64,000 nucleotides of DNA from Monomorium pharaonis (GCF_013373865.1 NC_050475.1:18584358-18648357); one strand, 5' to 3'. Shown: positions 41,238 to 53,644, numbered from the stretch's first letter. Notes: a model not told the origin generated them from the sequence alone. Made by a program: numbers and translations.

Positions 41238-41318
41238 TCGCTTTAGTCTCATGTCTTCTTTTCTCTTATTTCTTGCTTCCGGTCAGCGCCGGCTCCCGCG
41301 GGAGTTCAGGTACTCGTG
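41238..41318 (+). repeat. Array core, unit 3
   Basis: This has TCGCTTTAGTCTCATGTC, TTGCTTCCGGTCAGCGCCGG, then CTCCCGCGGGAGTTCAG and GTACTCGTG. It is closest to unit 4, also in the sequence upstream of the core. Confidence 0.75.
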
Positions 41319-41824
41319 ATGCGTTGAGGGACATATCCACGCTTTACTCCTCTTTTAATCTTCGTCTTTAGATCTCGTTATCGTTCTAGCGTTCTTTTAA
41401 TTTTATGCTCTTTTTTTTTTCATGTGAAGTAATGTTTTTTACTTTTCCGATTAGGATTATTAATGTGTTAATTATTGAGAATCTAGCCGATATCGATTGC
41501 GGCAGTATTGATCGCTTCCGCCGTCTGACGTTGTCTGGAATTACGTCACGAATATGAGCAATTGTTGTATTTCTAATAATCACAGAAGGCAGAAAATATA
41601 GAAAATTTGTCAACGGGGATCTTTTTGCGGATATAAAAGTGATTTTCGAATATATTTTTTTCATGACAAGCGCAACGATTGCTGCAACAGAAAAAGGAAC
41701 GTCGATCGGAATTGCCGACAAGAAGAGGACAGGAATTTTGCATTTTTCCGTGCAACGTCTGCTCTCTCGTCCCGATTCGTGCTCGCTCTTTCTTCCTCGG
41801 GACGCTCGGCTACTCTCTCGTCGT

Positions 41825-41909
41825 ATCGCTTTAGTCTGGCTTCGTCTTTTCTCTTCTATTTCTGGCTTTCGGTCAGCGTCAGATCCCGCGGGAGCCCAGG
41901 TACTCGTGG
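41825..41909 (+). repeat. Array core, unit 4
   Basis: This has TCGCTTTAGTCTGGCTTC, TTCTGGCTTTCGGTCAGCG, then ATCCCGCGGGAGCCCAG and GTACTCGTG. Confidence 0.75.
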
Positions 41910-42000
41910 TCCGTCGAAGGATGCTTCTCGCTTCCCGCTTCCCCTGTCCGCCCCCGGTCGCTGCCTCCCGCCTTCCATCTCAATGTCTCCTCCGTCTTTT

Positions 42001-43127
42001 GCCCTCTTGTCCCTCCTCTCCTTCTTTACCTTCATACTTCACGGGATAACGTCGACGGGCGACGATGGCATTCCCGAGTCCAAGACCCGTTCGTTCGAGT
42101 TCGTCGAAATCCTTAAGGACGTCGTTGACCTCCTTTCCTCGATCGTTCTGCAGCTTCCACGTTTTCAGGCTGTGCAACCCTTCTTCCTCCTCTCACCCAT
42201 TGACCCTCCCATCTCCTGCCATCGGTCTACCCCGGGGCTGCTCCTCTTAACCGATCTGTGCAGATTCAATCTGAGGTACAGAAGATCCTGTCGTCACCGT
42301 TATCATTGTCGTCGTCGTCGTCGTCTTCGTCCTTTGCTAGGGTTTGAGTAACCTAGGGTTTGATTCTCAACGGGAACCGCTGCACCGATGTTCTGTCAGA
42401 TTTCATCAACATATCCGTCGTTGTCTTGCGATTCAGCAAGGTGTCGCAAAATCGGAAGTAATCCGAGAGAAGGACTATCTAGGTAAAATTGCCGTTTCAA
42501 ATCAACCGAATTTCCTCGCTCTTCCTGTTGCTTGTGAAGGATATCAAATCGAATCAGATTCTTCGGTCTCAAAGTTCGCATAGTTTAACTTTACATTTAG
42601 AACGAAATCAGAGCGAAATTGATTCGCATTTAGAATTAACGAAAATTTAGTTCGATGAAATATCATAAAAATTTTAACGTCGTTCAATCTTTACAATAAC
42701 GTAAATTATAATGCGAATCGATAATACAGAAAGCAGAGATTTAGAAACGATTTTTACGACACTCTATAATAATGTCTTGCAGCGATTTAATTTCGATCGT
42801 TGACGCTGGAAATTAATTAAAAGTCTTTGGTTTTACAATTTTTTTATTAGCCATTCTCTTATTGACGAAACCTAGTAAATGGGAGATAAGCCAAAAATAC
42901 GTCAGAGCTAATCCAATATCGAACAGGAAAGGAATATCAAGTTGTCGTTAGTTTTGTAAATAATTTATAAGCTAGCTCTTCTCTAATAAGATCTAACAAG
43001 CTACAAAAACTAGATTTATTCTACATAAGTGTTCCAATTACGTCGTTCGAATCTGCACTACCTTGATCAATATATTTTATGACGCGTATAATTACCTATT
43101 AATCGCTAAAATGCATTTAATGGATGT
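42001..43127. other. Flank of the tandem array, no gene firmly supported
   Basis: The minus-strand frame 41980-42177 reads like a soluble charged protein (LKTWKLQNDRGKEVNDVLKD near its start), with GC-ending codons. However it starts at TTG, ends in a basic run and overlaps a 190-codon plus-strand frame. No splice sites support it. After about 42590 the sequence is AT-rich and empty. Confidence 0.3.
42308..42325. repeat. (CGT)n trinucleotide repeat
   Basis: These are six GTC/CGT units followed by degenerate copies. Confidence 0.85.
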
Positions 43128-43148
43128 AGCTCCGTGGAACACGGAGCT
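43128..43148. repeat. Perfect 9-bp hairpin
   Basis: AGCTCCGTG, loop GAA, CACGGAGCT. A three-base loop and GC-rich stem would fold well as RNA, but no context suggests a transcript. Confidence 0.7.
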
Positions 43149-43747
43149 AATTAAATCGCGCGGGATCCTCCATCCGAGAACGCTAAATCAATCACGAAGT
43201 CGCTGTCGTTGCAGCCATCTCTCTGTTTATGTCTGTCTGATATTTAAAAAAGATTGACGATTTAAAAAAAAAAAAGAATTGTGAAATACGCCGCGTAGCG
43301 CCGGGGTTATCGAGGAGAGAGGAGAGGATTGTTATATTTCTCTTATCGGGTTTCACGATCACGACGCTCATTTATCTTACGCGGACCACTCCGTCATCAA
43401 CGACGTTATCGCCAACGGGTAATTTAACTATACGAATCGATTTCCATACCGCGAGAGCATCGTAAACAGGACGTCGATTGGATTTCGATAAATTCGCTTA
43501 ATGAGTAAGCTCAATAAGTCAAATCACGGCGGTGTGTCTCCGCTGAAATCGTTCGTTACACAATGCGGCTAGTTACACCTGTGTCATATACAAATATTAC
43601 TTTTGTTGTTCCGCGCGGCTGTTTGCCCCGGCGGCGCGCGTATTCACGTGAAATAATACACGGCAATGGCTCTTGCGCGTCGGAATATATTTTAGCTCTT
43701 CGATTAACAGTCAACCCGCTGTGTGCATGCTTTATGCTTTATGACAC

Positions 43748-43773
43748 GAGAGAGAGAGAGAGAGAGAGAGAGA
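43748..43773. repeat. (GA)n microsatellite
   Basis: These are thirteen GA units. Confidence 0.9.
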
Positions 43774-46700
43774 CGTGCGCGCAAAAGCTACTCACATAAA
43801 ACGGATATTAGCGCTGCCGTGAGGCAGCGTTACTTGGAACGTTAATTCTTTCCCGTTTTTCGCGTTATTTACATCCGTCTTCATAAAAGCGCTGGGAGAG
43901 CGAAGGTTTTTCTTTGTAATTCGGATGTGTGCAACGCGCAGTACGCGTTTACAACGTTATATCGTTCAGGGTTGATGGTTTAACCCCTTGAATCCCAACG
44001 GTGGAGCACAATGGAGCTTCAGCGTTTCAGAAATGCTCGTATGACGAGACGCCACCGTTCGCACGCCACGTTTGCCCGCGAACAAATCCTCATTGTCCAG
44101 TCTAACGAGTGTAACTTCCGAAAACAATGCCTCGCCGAAACGATGGTAGATAGGTAACTTCCTCGCATCGCTATTTCGCCAGGAGATTGCGGCCGATAGC
44201 TATTCCTTTATCGGAAAATCTCTGATCGGACCCAGATTTTTACAAAAAAAAAAGAAAAAAAAAGATGCAATTTATCGAGCGTTTATATGATATTATTATA
44301 TATATGTAATGGACAATTGAGATGAAATGAAGTGCCGCCGCGTGTCTTTCCTCCTTCTATTGTCTTTACTCTCTTTATTCCATACCTCATAAATATAATG
44401 AAAATCATTGACTAGATTCTGTATAATCCCCCTTTTCTGGAATATAAGTACTACTAGAATTTAATAAAAATCCCTCGCTGACAATTAAACGAATTATTAT
44501 GCGCTGACCTCGCATCTCGTAAGAGACGTGCGCGAATTCCTGACTGACTCGGAGAAGGGAAATTCTTTACTCTCGTCTGGCGAGGCTGGCGGCATGGCCG
44601 CCGAGGTTGACAAAGTCCTGACCATTTCTTCGTGGCTTCTCGTCTTCGAAACGACGACGTGTCACCGCCACCGTGAAAATGCGGTTCGTTAAATCCCCTG
44701 GGGAGGGGGAAGCCGCCGCGAGGCTGACGTTGCCGTTGAAGCTGAAGGGCCGTTTGGAATGGGGGCCGCTTCCAAGGCGCGTTGACAAATTGGTGCGACG
44801 TTGTTGACGAACGGCGAGGGAACGGGAAGGCTGGTACGTTTCTCTGTTCTGAATGAAACCGAGACAAAGTCTCTTGCCCTTCTTTTGCCTTATTTCGCCT
44901 CTCCCGCCGGTAACGCTATTTCCGGCCATTTAAATAGCCGCGAAGACTTCTCTCGTTCTTTCCAACCCGCCCAACCCGCCGCGGCTCCGTGATTAATCGC
45001 GCCATTCGTTCGGGACGAGGCGTTAAGACGAAATGCGTGCGGTGGAATATGACAGCGAATACTTAGCGATCTTAAACGTCTACCAATTTATTAAGCTACA
45101 CGCCGCTTGATACACCACTCGGCCGAAGTAGTCTTAATTCGCGCCACGCCACTGCGCGATAGTAACACGTTGCACGCGTGCGTATTCATCGTTCGTACAA
45201 TATAGCGGTTGTGACTCACCGACGACGCGTTACCATACACGCTTCTGTATGTGTGTATGCGCCTCATTGCATTAGGCATTGCTACGGACGATGGCGTGCC
45301 GTGCAAGCTACATAAATATCTCGCTAATTGTCCACCGTGAAATAAATCCCGCTACGTGGGAACATTTGCCTAATACTTACACATCCGCGTGCATGCGCCG
45401 TACACACACACGCGCACACACACACCCCATTCACCGTCGTATAATGCGCGCGATGTAATCCAGATGCGTCGTGTTACGGGGAATACGGTAGTTACACACG
45501 CGGCTAGATCGCGGGAGACATATGCATATATGAGTATACTCCCGTTGTAAATCCGGCACATGCGGGTGCAGCGCGTCTTCCGCTTCCGGTCTCGCAAATC
45601 TTGCGCGTTTGCTGAAGCACACGCGTGCAGGCCCGACGCACGTCGCGTAACCCGGTGGTCCGATCCCCACGGTGGTAGGACGCAGGGTGCCGAGATAAAC
45701 GCTTGTAAACGAACGCGCGCGTAATTCGCATAAAACTTTCACGCGCCAAAAGGCACGGTTTGAAACATCGTTCCCCTTCCGAGTAACCGAGCCTTAGGCA
45801 CGTGTGATGCAGTCCGTGTGTAGACTCCAAATGCGGAAACATTGACGACCGGGAGAAACGGGAGCTCGGGGAGACGGAGAGCCAGGGCATCGGTTGAGTA
45901 ACCGCCAGGATGAAATTGTCGACGGCTGCCGGGACGAGCGAGTAGCTATAATAATCGATTTTCGTGCGGGCGGCCGAGGGAGATGCAATGTTCGATGCTG
46001 ATTCATTCCCCGTCGCGACGCGCCAAAGATTGCCGCACGCAACGCTGTATAGCCGCGTGCAAATTGTGTCGCGCCGTGGCTGGCAATTAATTAATTGCTT
46101 CCTCGAAAACGAGGGGGCTTTGGTTGAAACTTTTATCCTTTTACGCAAAGTTTATCGCCCGTGGCTCCTTCCTTTATTTTTTAGTCCTTTATTATTTAAT
46201 GTCAATTTTTTTTTTATATTCAGTGCATTTGCCTCTCATATAGATTACTATGTGTATATTTTAAGTAAGCAATACGCGAATGTAAAATTAACTACAAATT
46301 TCATTCTCTTATAGAGTAAATCGGAAACTCATCTGTTACATTTAATAAAATTGTGACACATCAGACAATAATGGAAAATATTAATGGTCACTTCCACGGG
46401 CAATCTAATAAACCGCGGAAATAGTTCCTCGTCGTATTTTAATTATTATTTATCGCGGAACTGTGTTTTTATTTATTGACTTATGCGTGAACGAGTCGAG
46501 ACAGTAGGAGCAGTATTTGCGACTCGATTAAACGTTCTTCTCCATCGTTTAAGAAACGCGGAGAAGTTTGACGTTATTAACATCTGACATTACGCCGGAC
46601 TGCCCGTCGAAAAAGTAGAACGACCTGGATGCGCAAAGTAGCTCCAGTGACGGCCCTGTCGTCTTTTATATTAAACCCGACGATATTGAACGCACGGGAG

Positions 46701-47141
46701 GCTCTTCCCTTAAAGACCGAGTCGCGAGTTTCGCTCTTATCGTCCGCCGAAATCTCGCCTGAAAAGAAATGACGCGGGCTGACGGAAGAGTTAGAGCCGA
46801 CGCGGCCTTTTCACCGTTCGGAATGACAAAGAAGCCGCCATCCGTTACGAGGAAACTTCTTCACGTGACAAGAAAACGTCGCCTAAGCCGCGCACCGCTA
46901 CGTCGGTCGTGACGGCTTTCTGACAAATCTCGCTTGGCACTCTGAAACGGATCATGAAGACTCATGAAGTATTATTGATAGTTTCCACTTTAAAATTATA
47001 CGGAATTTACGTGTATAAAACTTTCATCTATTGAAACAAAACTTGGTTGAATATCTGACGTCCTCGATAACTCTTGAGAATATCAATGTCATTAGATGCG
47101 ACTTGAGGAGTTCGTCACTGTGGCGGAAGGAAAAATCAAAC

Positions 47142-47143
<2 letters not shown>
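43774..47143. other. Non-coding stretch, no gene recognised
   Basis: CpG-rich DNA alternates with AT-rich patches (44230-44470, 46160-46400). Overlapping minus-strand frames of 120-214 codons (44454-44929 and 45431-46148) are Arg/Ser/Pro-rich, shadow one another in different frames and match nothing known. A CA/CG alternating patch lies at about 45395-45430. An A-rich run lies near 44246-44265. Confidence 0.35.

Positions 47144-47173
<30 letters not shown>
47144..47173. repeat. (GA)n microsatellite
   Basis: These are fifteen GA units. Confidence 0.9.
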
Positions 47174-47175
<2 letters not shown>

Positions 47176-47460
47176 CGAATTGAAGGGAAGGAAGGCCGGA
47201 TGAAGGGCGCGTAGGATTACGTCAGTCGTATCGACGAGAAGGTTGACCTAAATGCACAAAGGCGAGAACAAGTTACATGTGCGCGGTGCATCGATATGTC
47301 AATATATCGGGCCTCCGTTCGGCTTTCGAGTGGAATGAAGGGGCCACCGGGTGATCTAGGGTTCTCGTACTCTTATTGGCGGAGCATGCGGTAGGTTGAC
47401 AAAAAGCTATTGTTACTTGTCGACTAAGTTTTCCCTCCACGCTCTTGAACGATATACAAA

Positions 47461-47495
47461 CTCTTTCCTTCTTTCTTTCCTTCGTTCTTTCTTTC
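47461..47495. repeat. CTTT/TTCC-type pyrimidine repeat
   Basis: This is an imperfect array of CTTT and TTCC units. The minus strand reads Lys/Glu/Arg repeats that are not a gene. Confidence 0.8.
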
Positions 47496-49981
47496 GGCCG
47501 GCATCGTGACACGAGTGCCCGCCTTTGTACCTTGAGCTTTGACTGATCAATCTGACGTGGTTTCATTTCCTGCACGGGTAATACCAAGATGAAGATTATG
47601 ACTTGTTATTAACCGAGATCAAACCGAGTTCGTCCGGTGGTCAGCTATAAAAGAAAACATCCCGCAGTTTTTCTATAATACCTGGCATTAAATGAAAATA
47701 CGAGAGTCGCAACAATTTGGCATTGAATAATTTTCAATAATTAATTACACACAAAACGATTTTGGCTACGCGTAGACTGATCATTTGCCGTTTCAATTAT
47801 TTCGTTACAAAGCATCAGCTATGAAATTTTATCGCCGACGGTTCTCGGTCGGTCTTATATCTCGAAGATGCATCGCGGCTCCGCGCCGGAAGGTGCGAGA
47901 AGTAACTCGCGTAAATCATATCTTACAAATCGGTCCTGTATATGAGTATTATTAAGTGGAAGTAACGGCTGGATGTCGTTTATACGATACGTACGCAGGT
48001 GTGTCGGCACACGCGCGCACACACAGGCACACACACCCCCGCTTGTTCGCGTAACATCGTGATACGTCGCGACGGTACATATTGCATGTACTGCAAGCCG
48101 GTATTATGGGCTTGTGTGCTTCCTGCGGTACCCGGCGTCCCGCGTGAATACGTGAAAGTCTAATGCCGCATACTGGCGGGGGTGCATTGTGTGCGCGGAT
48201 GCATACACAGCGTCGGGGAGAAACGCAGGTAACCCGGTACACTTGTGCTGGGCGAAGATGCACAGTCGCTACTGTCACGCGGCTTTCCTTTACAACGACG
48301 AGTAAAGCACTTCAGAAATGTGTTTATGGTGACAAATGCGTAACGATATTTTGCGACGGGATACAGCTTACAGGAAAGCGTTAGCTCTCGACTCCGGGCA
48401 AGGGGATACGTCATGTGGAATCATGCGGGCAAAGTACCGTGGAATAGCGTTAAAACTGCCGCGTAATTGTGGCTCTTGTGTCGTCGACAGCGCGAATCAC
48501 GAGAGAGAGAGAAAGAGAGAAAGCAGGTGGAAAGAAACGAATCAGTAAAAGAATCGCGTTAAGGACATTAATGTCCGATTTTGTAAACTTGTCGACGGGG
48601 AATTTTTCATGCACGTCGTATTTCGGAGGTGAAGGCGCTCCTTCCTGGATTAGGCCGATACGCTGAACTTTAATGCAGATTGACGTACTATCTCGCGCGT
48701 GCACTTTGCGAGGCTCCGTTTCGGTGATTTTATTTTTCGCCCGGATTGCGTTCAAGATTTGCAAACTTTTACACAATATGTAAATTTATGCATATTATTC
48801 GTCTAGAGTGCAGCCACTTTGCATTTTGTTTGTCTGTCAAAATCTGATGCATACCGCGTCTTTCTCTTCCCGGCTGATGGTATTACACAAATATCCTCTT
48901 GCGCCTTTTCGTTGCGAAAGATAGACATTTTTCGTTTCAGTTTGGCGAACGATTCTCTATCAATTTCTCAATTGGAGATGGAAGGAAATGTGAGGAGATA
49001 ACGATAAAAGGAAGCATAATGCGACAGGTTTTTGTATAGACAGATAAATTTTATTCATTCGTAATTCGCGATTACAGGTGCAATTGTCGAGCCTGATCGA
49101 ACGGTAATAAACTCAATAAATATGAATTGAAAAAATTTATAAATTCCAATAAATTTCGTCGCGCAAACACATTTGTCCGGGCATTTGCTAATTCATCATC
49201 CGTGCGTTTAATTCCTCATATTTACGAGATTTCCCTTCGCGAGCGATGTTGGCGGGCTCATCATCGGAATTCCCGTTTCGCCACGTGGAATGTAATTTTT
49301 GGAGAACTAGGGGAAGAGTATCGACTTCCCGTTTCACGTATGATCGGTGATTCCCCGCTATCTCCTCGCCGGTGCTCATTTCTGAGTTTACCCTATCGAG
49401 ATCCCGCGTAAGATAGTGACAACACCCCCCGACGAGCTCCTCATCTCGGCGGAATGCCTGCTATCGATTATATCACGCACATTATATCATGTATATAAAA
49501 CCGCAGAGCTGCGGGAGGAGGGTCGCGGGGGGGGGGAGGAGGAGAGTCTCGACTCCCGCGGTGCCACGGGAGACTTCGTGACGAGGAGCTATTCCTGGAG
49601 TATTTTAGGGTTACAAGTTCGTTAGATTGCGGAGATAGGCCTCCGCGGGCTTATTTATGGATCGAATTCGCGAGATTTCCGGGAAAGCTCGTTTTCCTCT
49701 TCCTTCTCCCCCGCCTGCCGTCGCACGCTACACCGCCCGTTCCCCCCCTCGTGTTCGTAGTCACGGTGTGCCGCCCCCGTCCATTATGATACGACTGTTC
49801 GATCGAGCGCGGGGACGTGATATCACTGACTAACGAATCCGGACTTCAGAAATCGGATTTAGAAGCCGCCCGTGGGTCGCATTAAGTATATAAATCACGA
49901 ACGCGATCGCGATTTCTGGCCGACTGACGAGTGACCGCGTTAACAAAATCAGACGGAATTTTATCTCTTGGAGATAAAAAG

Positions 49982-49983
<2 letters not shown>
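47496..49983. other. Non-coding stretch, no gene recognised
   Basis: This holds a CA/CG alternating patch at about 48000-48038, CpG-rich DNA and an isolated TATA-box-like word at 49491 (annotated separately). Frames occur on both strands without recognisable domains. A G-run lies at about 49527-49536. Confidence 0.35.
49491..49500 (+). promoter_or_regulatory. TATA-box-like word
   Basis: GTATATAAAA is a textbook TATA box by sequence, followed by CCGCAGAGCTGCGG. No initiator or downstream gene is recognised, so it may be chance in sequence that is locally TA-rich. Confidence 0.15.

Positions 49984-50034
<51 letters not shown>
49984..50034. repeat. (TA)n microsatellite
   Basis: These are about 25 TA units followed by CACACA. 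It accounts for the Tyr/Ile repeat frames on both strands. Confidence 0.95.
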
Positions 50035-50041
<7 letters not shown>

Positions 50042-51121
50042 TACATATTGTATTCGTTATTTGCGGCATGGCTAAACAATTCTAATATTCGCGAGCGAAT
50101 CAGCTGTGCCGCTTCGTATTTCATCGTTACTCAGCGATAAACGTGCGCGCTCGTCTGTGACACGTTGATGTTAAATCGGCCGCGCGTTGCCACGCGAGTA
50201 AATACCCTACCCTCTCGCGAAACGACACCGCCCCGCGAGGTCGCGGGACCGAGTTTCGTAATCGGATCGCACCGACGATTGACGACGAGAGACGTTTGAC
50301 GACACACGGCCGAGACGATGCGCAGCAACGCACCGGCGCGGCGAGGCGCGGTTCTCTCGCCGGTTATGACACGAGGCTCTTGCCGGGTGTATCAAGCAGC
50401 AAACCAATCAAGTTGCCACAATAGAGCTCTGACGTCGCAGGCGGTGGTGGTTGCCTTCGATACCCGACGTGGAGTTTTCCTCGGGGTTGCCTCAGACGAT
50501 TCTCCCCCCTCCGTCTGCTACGCCGGCGAAACGTACGGGGTAGCAATGTAGGGCACGTTCCACCAAACCGCTGCTGCACCGGTGGAAGCTTGCGGCAGAT
50601 TTTCGCTAACAATAACCGTCACCCTCTCGCTGGTAGCGACGACGAAGAAGCGAGGCGTTACCACCGTTGCGCGAGAGCCTCACACAGCGGGGTAGGGTGA
50701 GTCGAAGCAAATGGAGGCATCGATTCGCCATTTGTCTTGCTCTCGAGCGACGTCACCCTCTCGCGCCCGCCCTCCGTCTTACGTTTCGCTACGCTATTTA
50801 CCCGAAATTTGCGTCAACTGCCGAAGCTAGTAGCCGTTCTCCTTCGATGGACGGCGTTCAACGCGGTACAAAGGTGCTGTTACGGGCTTAAGGAAACGCT
50901 CGGGGTTTCTGGCACCTGACGGCTTGAACCGTTCAATAGTCGCCGAAGGATATCGACATCACCTTTCGCAAACAATTGCGCGAGATATTCTATATCGGTT
51001 AATCGAAATTATTTCCCAATTTTTTATTTCTTTTTGTCGTTACAAATCGTGCATGCTGCGCAATGCAATTCATGAATCTTGTTAAGACAAATTTTTTCTT
51101 TGTCGAGAGATAGAGATAGAA
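50035..51121. other. CpG-rich spacer, no gene recognised
   Basis: Several Arg/Ser-rich frames overlap on both strands between 50127 and 50919 without domains or splice pairs. Confidence 0.35.
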
Positions 51122-51146
51122 AGAGAGAGAGAGAGAGAGAGAGAGA
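51122..51146. repeat. (GA)n microsatellite
   Basis: These are about twelve GA units, preceded by degenerate GATA/GAAA units. Confidence 0.9.
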
Positions 51147-51471
51147 AGAGAAATTCAGTAGTTGACACGAGAGCATAAAGTAATTTTTGAATGGAGCAAT
51201 TTTGGCACGAAATTCACACAGCGCGCAGGTTTACAGTGTTGTTAAAGCGTATACGTGAAGATTATTAAACAGAATCGCGATGATTGTCACGGAACTTGGG
51301 CGGGGACGGATTAGCCTTTACGTAGGCGTGCGGCGCGCGGGATCCGACAGAAAAGTCAAGGGACTCTCGTTATCGCTCGGTCGTTACCAAGATAATATCG
51401 CCGTTGTACGTACGACGACGGCGTGGCGGCGAGCCCGCACAGTGCGCGCCCCGCGCGACATTCGCCAAGCA

Positions 51472-51496
51472 AGCCCCGGCATGCAATGCCGGGGCT
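51472..51496. repeat. Perfect 11-bp hairpin, 3-nt loop
   Basis: AGCCCCGGCAT, loop GCA, ATGCCGGGGCT. It is very GC-rich and has the form of a simple terminator-like hairpin, though no T-run follows. Confidence 0.8.
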
Positions 51497-53552
51497 ACGT
51501 GGTTACACAATGGTGACCTGGCTGTAAACCCGCTAACGAGGGCGTACTTCGACACCTGGCAGTAGTTTACTTTGTCAGTATACTCTTGGACTGTATAAGC
51601 GTGGAATAACGAGGGATAACTATTATTAGATGTAGTTACTCGCCGACTATCCCGTTGTGACGGTAACGCCTCGCGCCCGGCGTTATACGAATAACGCGAG
51701 TTCGGAGTCCGCGTTAGTGGTAGGTACGTTTTCGAGTTATACTACATGGCGGAGCGATTGTGCTTCCGAACTGATATCCGTTGTGCCGGGATATTTACCT
51801 GCTGCTGCATTTCGTACGTGTATATAACGATACGTATCCGAAAACCGAAATAGCATTTGCTCCGTCAGAATTCAGTCTCGACACCGTCCTCCTTTTCGCA
51901 ATTTTTTTTTACATATTTATACTTGATATTAAACATCCTGGTATGTTAGATATGAAACGCTACTGAAATAATATTTCCACGAGTTTAATCGAAAAATAAG
52001 ACTTTGCGATCCGCTCGCGCCTCTCGATTTTAATTCATCAAAAATCACTGACACGGAATCGGAATATTTTATCGTTGTTATATCACGTTACAATCGTGTT
52101 TTTCGTTTGCGCGCGCGTTCGAATTCTCGTGTTTATTCGAATAAATATCTCGTTTGTTTGAATAATTCGATGAGAGGAAGAGAGGGAGAGGGATGTGTCT
52201 GTGAGCTAAACGCGGCGCGCATAAGTATTCACGTTCGATAAAGCGCAGCGGCTCGCATGCGCTGCATGTTTTGAGAGCGTTGTCGCCACAATCGCGGTTA
52301 ATTACTACCATATTCATGTACACGATACACGTTTTCTTAGTCACGAGGGTAGGACCGCACGGAGTGCCTGCTAATCCGGCACGCAGGATGCAGCCGTGAT
52401 TCGTTAGTTGTTCCGAACACGTACATTGAATTAACACTGAGCTTAATTAAATCGCCGACATAAACAATCATTGCTGCATTTTGAGTGCAACGCCGTGCGC
52501 GAGACCTCGCTACGCGGGCTTCTGGAAATTGCGAAAAAATTCCCCACGTTTTCCCGTCGCGCGCGCGAGAGGAATACTACTGTGATACTGTCAAAAGCTT
52601 CCCTTTTTCAAACGGACCCCTCGGGAGTTGAATTTTCCACAGCGATTATTAGAAGCTTGGCGTTTACATTGGTAAAGTCGCTGTTAAAGTAGATTTTTTA
52701 ATATTACATGAAAGGTATCAATCTCAAAGCTTTTAAAGGCTGTTTTGTGGTTATTTAACTCTTGTAATTCTCACTGTTAATTTCGTATGAATTTTTTCTG
52801 ATGTTTAGAAAGCGTGTAAACAGTTGTAAAATAGACATTAAAAATATCCCGACGCAAAAAAAAAATATCGAAGAGAGGTACTATAACGTGAGGTTGCTTC
52901 GGGAGTATATAACAATGATGCATATGACTTTCGAGATATAAAATCGATGTAGAAAGAGAAAGGCGGAGATGCATTTTTTTTCGTGATTTTTTCATAACAG
53001 AAATGTTATGATTCTGATGTTTCCAATATATTCGAACTGTCAGTACCGCGAATAGTAATAACATTTGACCGTGAAATGTAATACCGGTAATAGGGAGAAA
53101 GCGGATCGACGATAGTTCCCTTTCAGCTGGTCATAAATCCAGCTGGTCGGGTGAGTGCCCTCGGAATGTCTTTCTCGCGGCGAGAGAGAGAGAGAGAGAG
53201 GGAGGGAAAGCGTCGTCGACGCGACGTATCGTGATTTGATACACGATTTGGCGGAGAGTCGTAATCGTAGGGAGCAATATTGGGGGGCGTCAATTAACGA
53301 CCCGGAGGATGTAAGCCTCACGTTGCAACCTGCACGCGCACCACAATTGCCCGCCGTCGCCTAAGTACAATATCGTTAAGTACTTCGTGTCTCGTCTTAA
53401 TTGACACTTTAATTGGTTCTCAAGACGTAATTGCCATTGGACGTAATTGATGTTTACGCTTGTAAACATCAGTCGGATGGCGACCAGCTCGTCGATTTTG
53501 TGTCGGAACTTAAGATCTTGTTCCAATTAATTAATTTCAATTAATTTGATAG
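51497..53552. other. Non-coding stretch, no gene recognised
   Basis: This is mixed GC and AT sequence. It contains a GA tract at 53182-53201 and an A-run near 52856. The 119-codon minus-strand frame 52078-52437 has no domain or splice context. Confidence 0.35.
53182..53201. repeat. (GA)n microsatellite
   Basis: These are ten GA units followed by GGGAGGG. Confidence 0.9.
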
Positions 53553-53644
53553 ACCCGCCGTCGATGGGGAGTCCCTCTGCGGAGGTCCCTCCGCACAGGC
53601 AGCCCGTATCTCTACATGAAAAATCCGACGCGTCATTGCTTCTC
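53553..53644 (+). CDS. Possible internal coding exon, unrecognised gene
   Basis: A T-rich stretch with several TTAAT words (possible branch points) leads to AG at 53551-53552. A consensus donor GTAAGT follows at 53645. The frame that reads MGSPSAEVPPHRQ and then SLHEKSDASLL is open across the 92 nt, begins with two bases of a split codon and ends on a complete codon. That is exactly the phase needed by the exon at 60738. A second frame is also open, but it hits a stop when joined to that exon. An alternative acceptor (CTCCGCACAG, ending 53597) would give a 47-nt exon. The composition (Ser/Pro-rich, then charged) suits a linker region of a larger protein. I do not recognise it, and the weak acceptor keeps confidence low. 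Confidence 0.25.

Larger units (their letters stand above)
39660..42000 (+). repeat. Tandem array, four diverged ~600-700-bp units
   Basis: Four units share a core that begins TCGCTTTAG at 39869, 40579, 41238 and 41825, giving spacings of 710, 659 and 587 bp. Within each core the order is TCGCTTTAGYCT, a pyrimidine-rich stretch, TTTCTGGCTTTCGGTCAG or close variants, then (units 2-4) TCCCGCGGGAG and a TACYCGTG-like word. Units 3 and 4 also match upstream over about 180 bp, including GTCGATCGGAATTGYCGAC at 41110 and 41700. Unit 1 is the most diverged and lacks CCCGCGGG. No protein frame is conserved across units. The array resembles no repeat family I can name. Confidence 0.75.

Noticed and set aside
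45504..46148. 214-codon minus-strand frame
   Set aside because: It is Arg/Ser-rich in CpG-rich DNA, has other frames overlapping it and shows no domain or splice sites.
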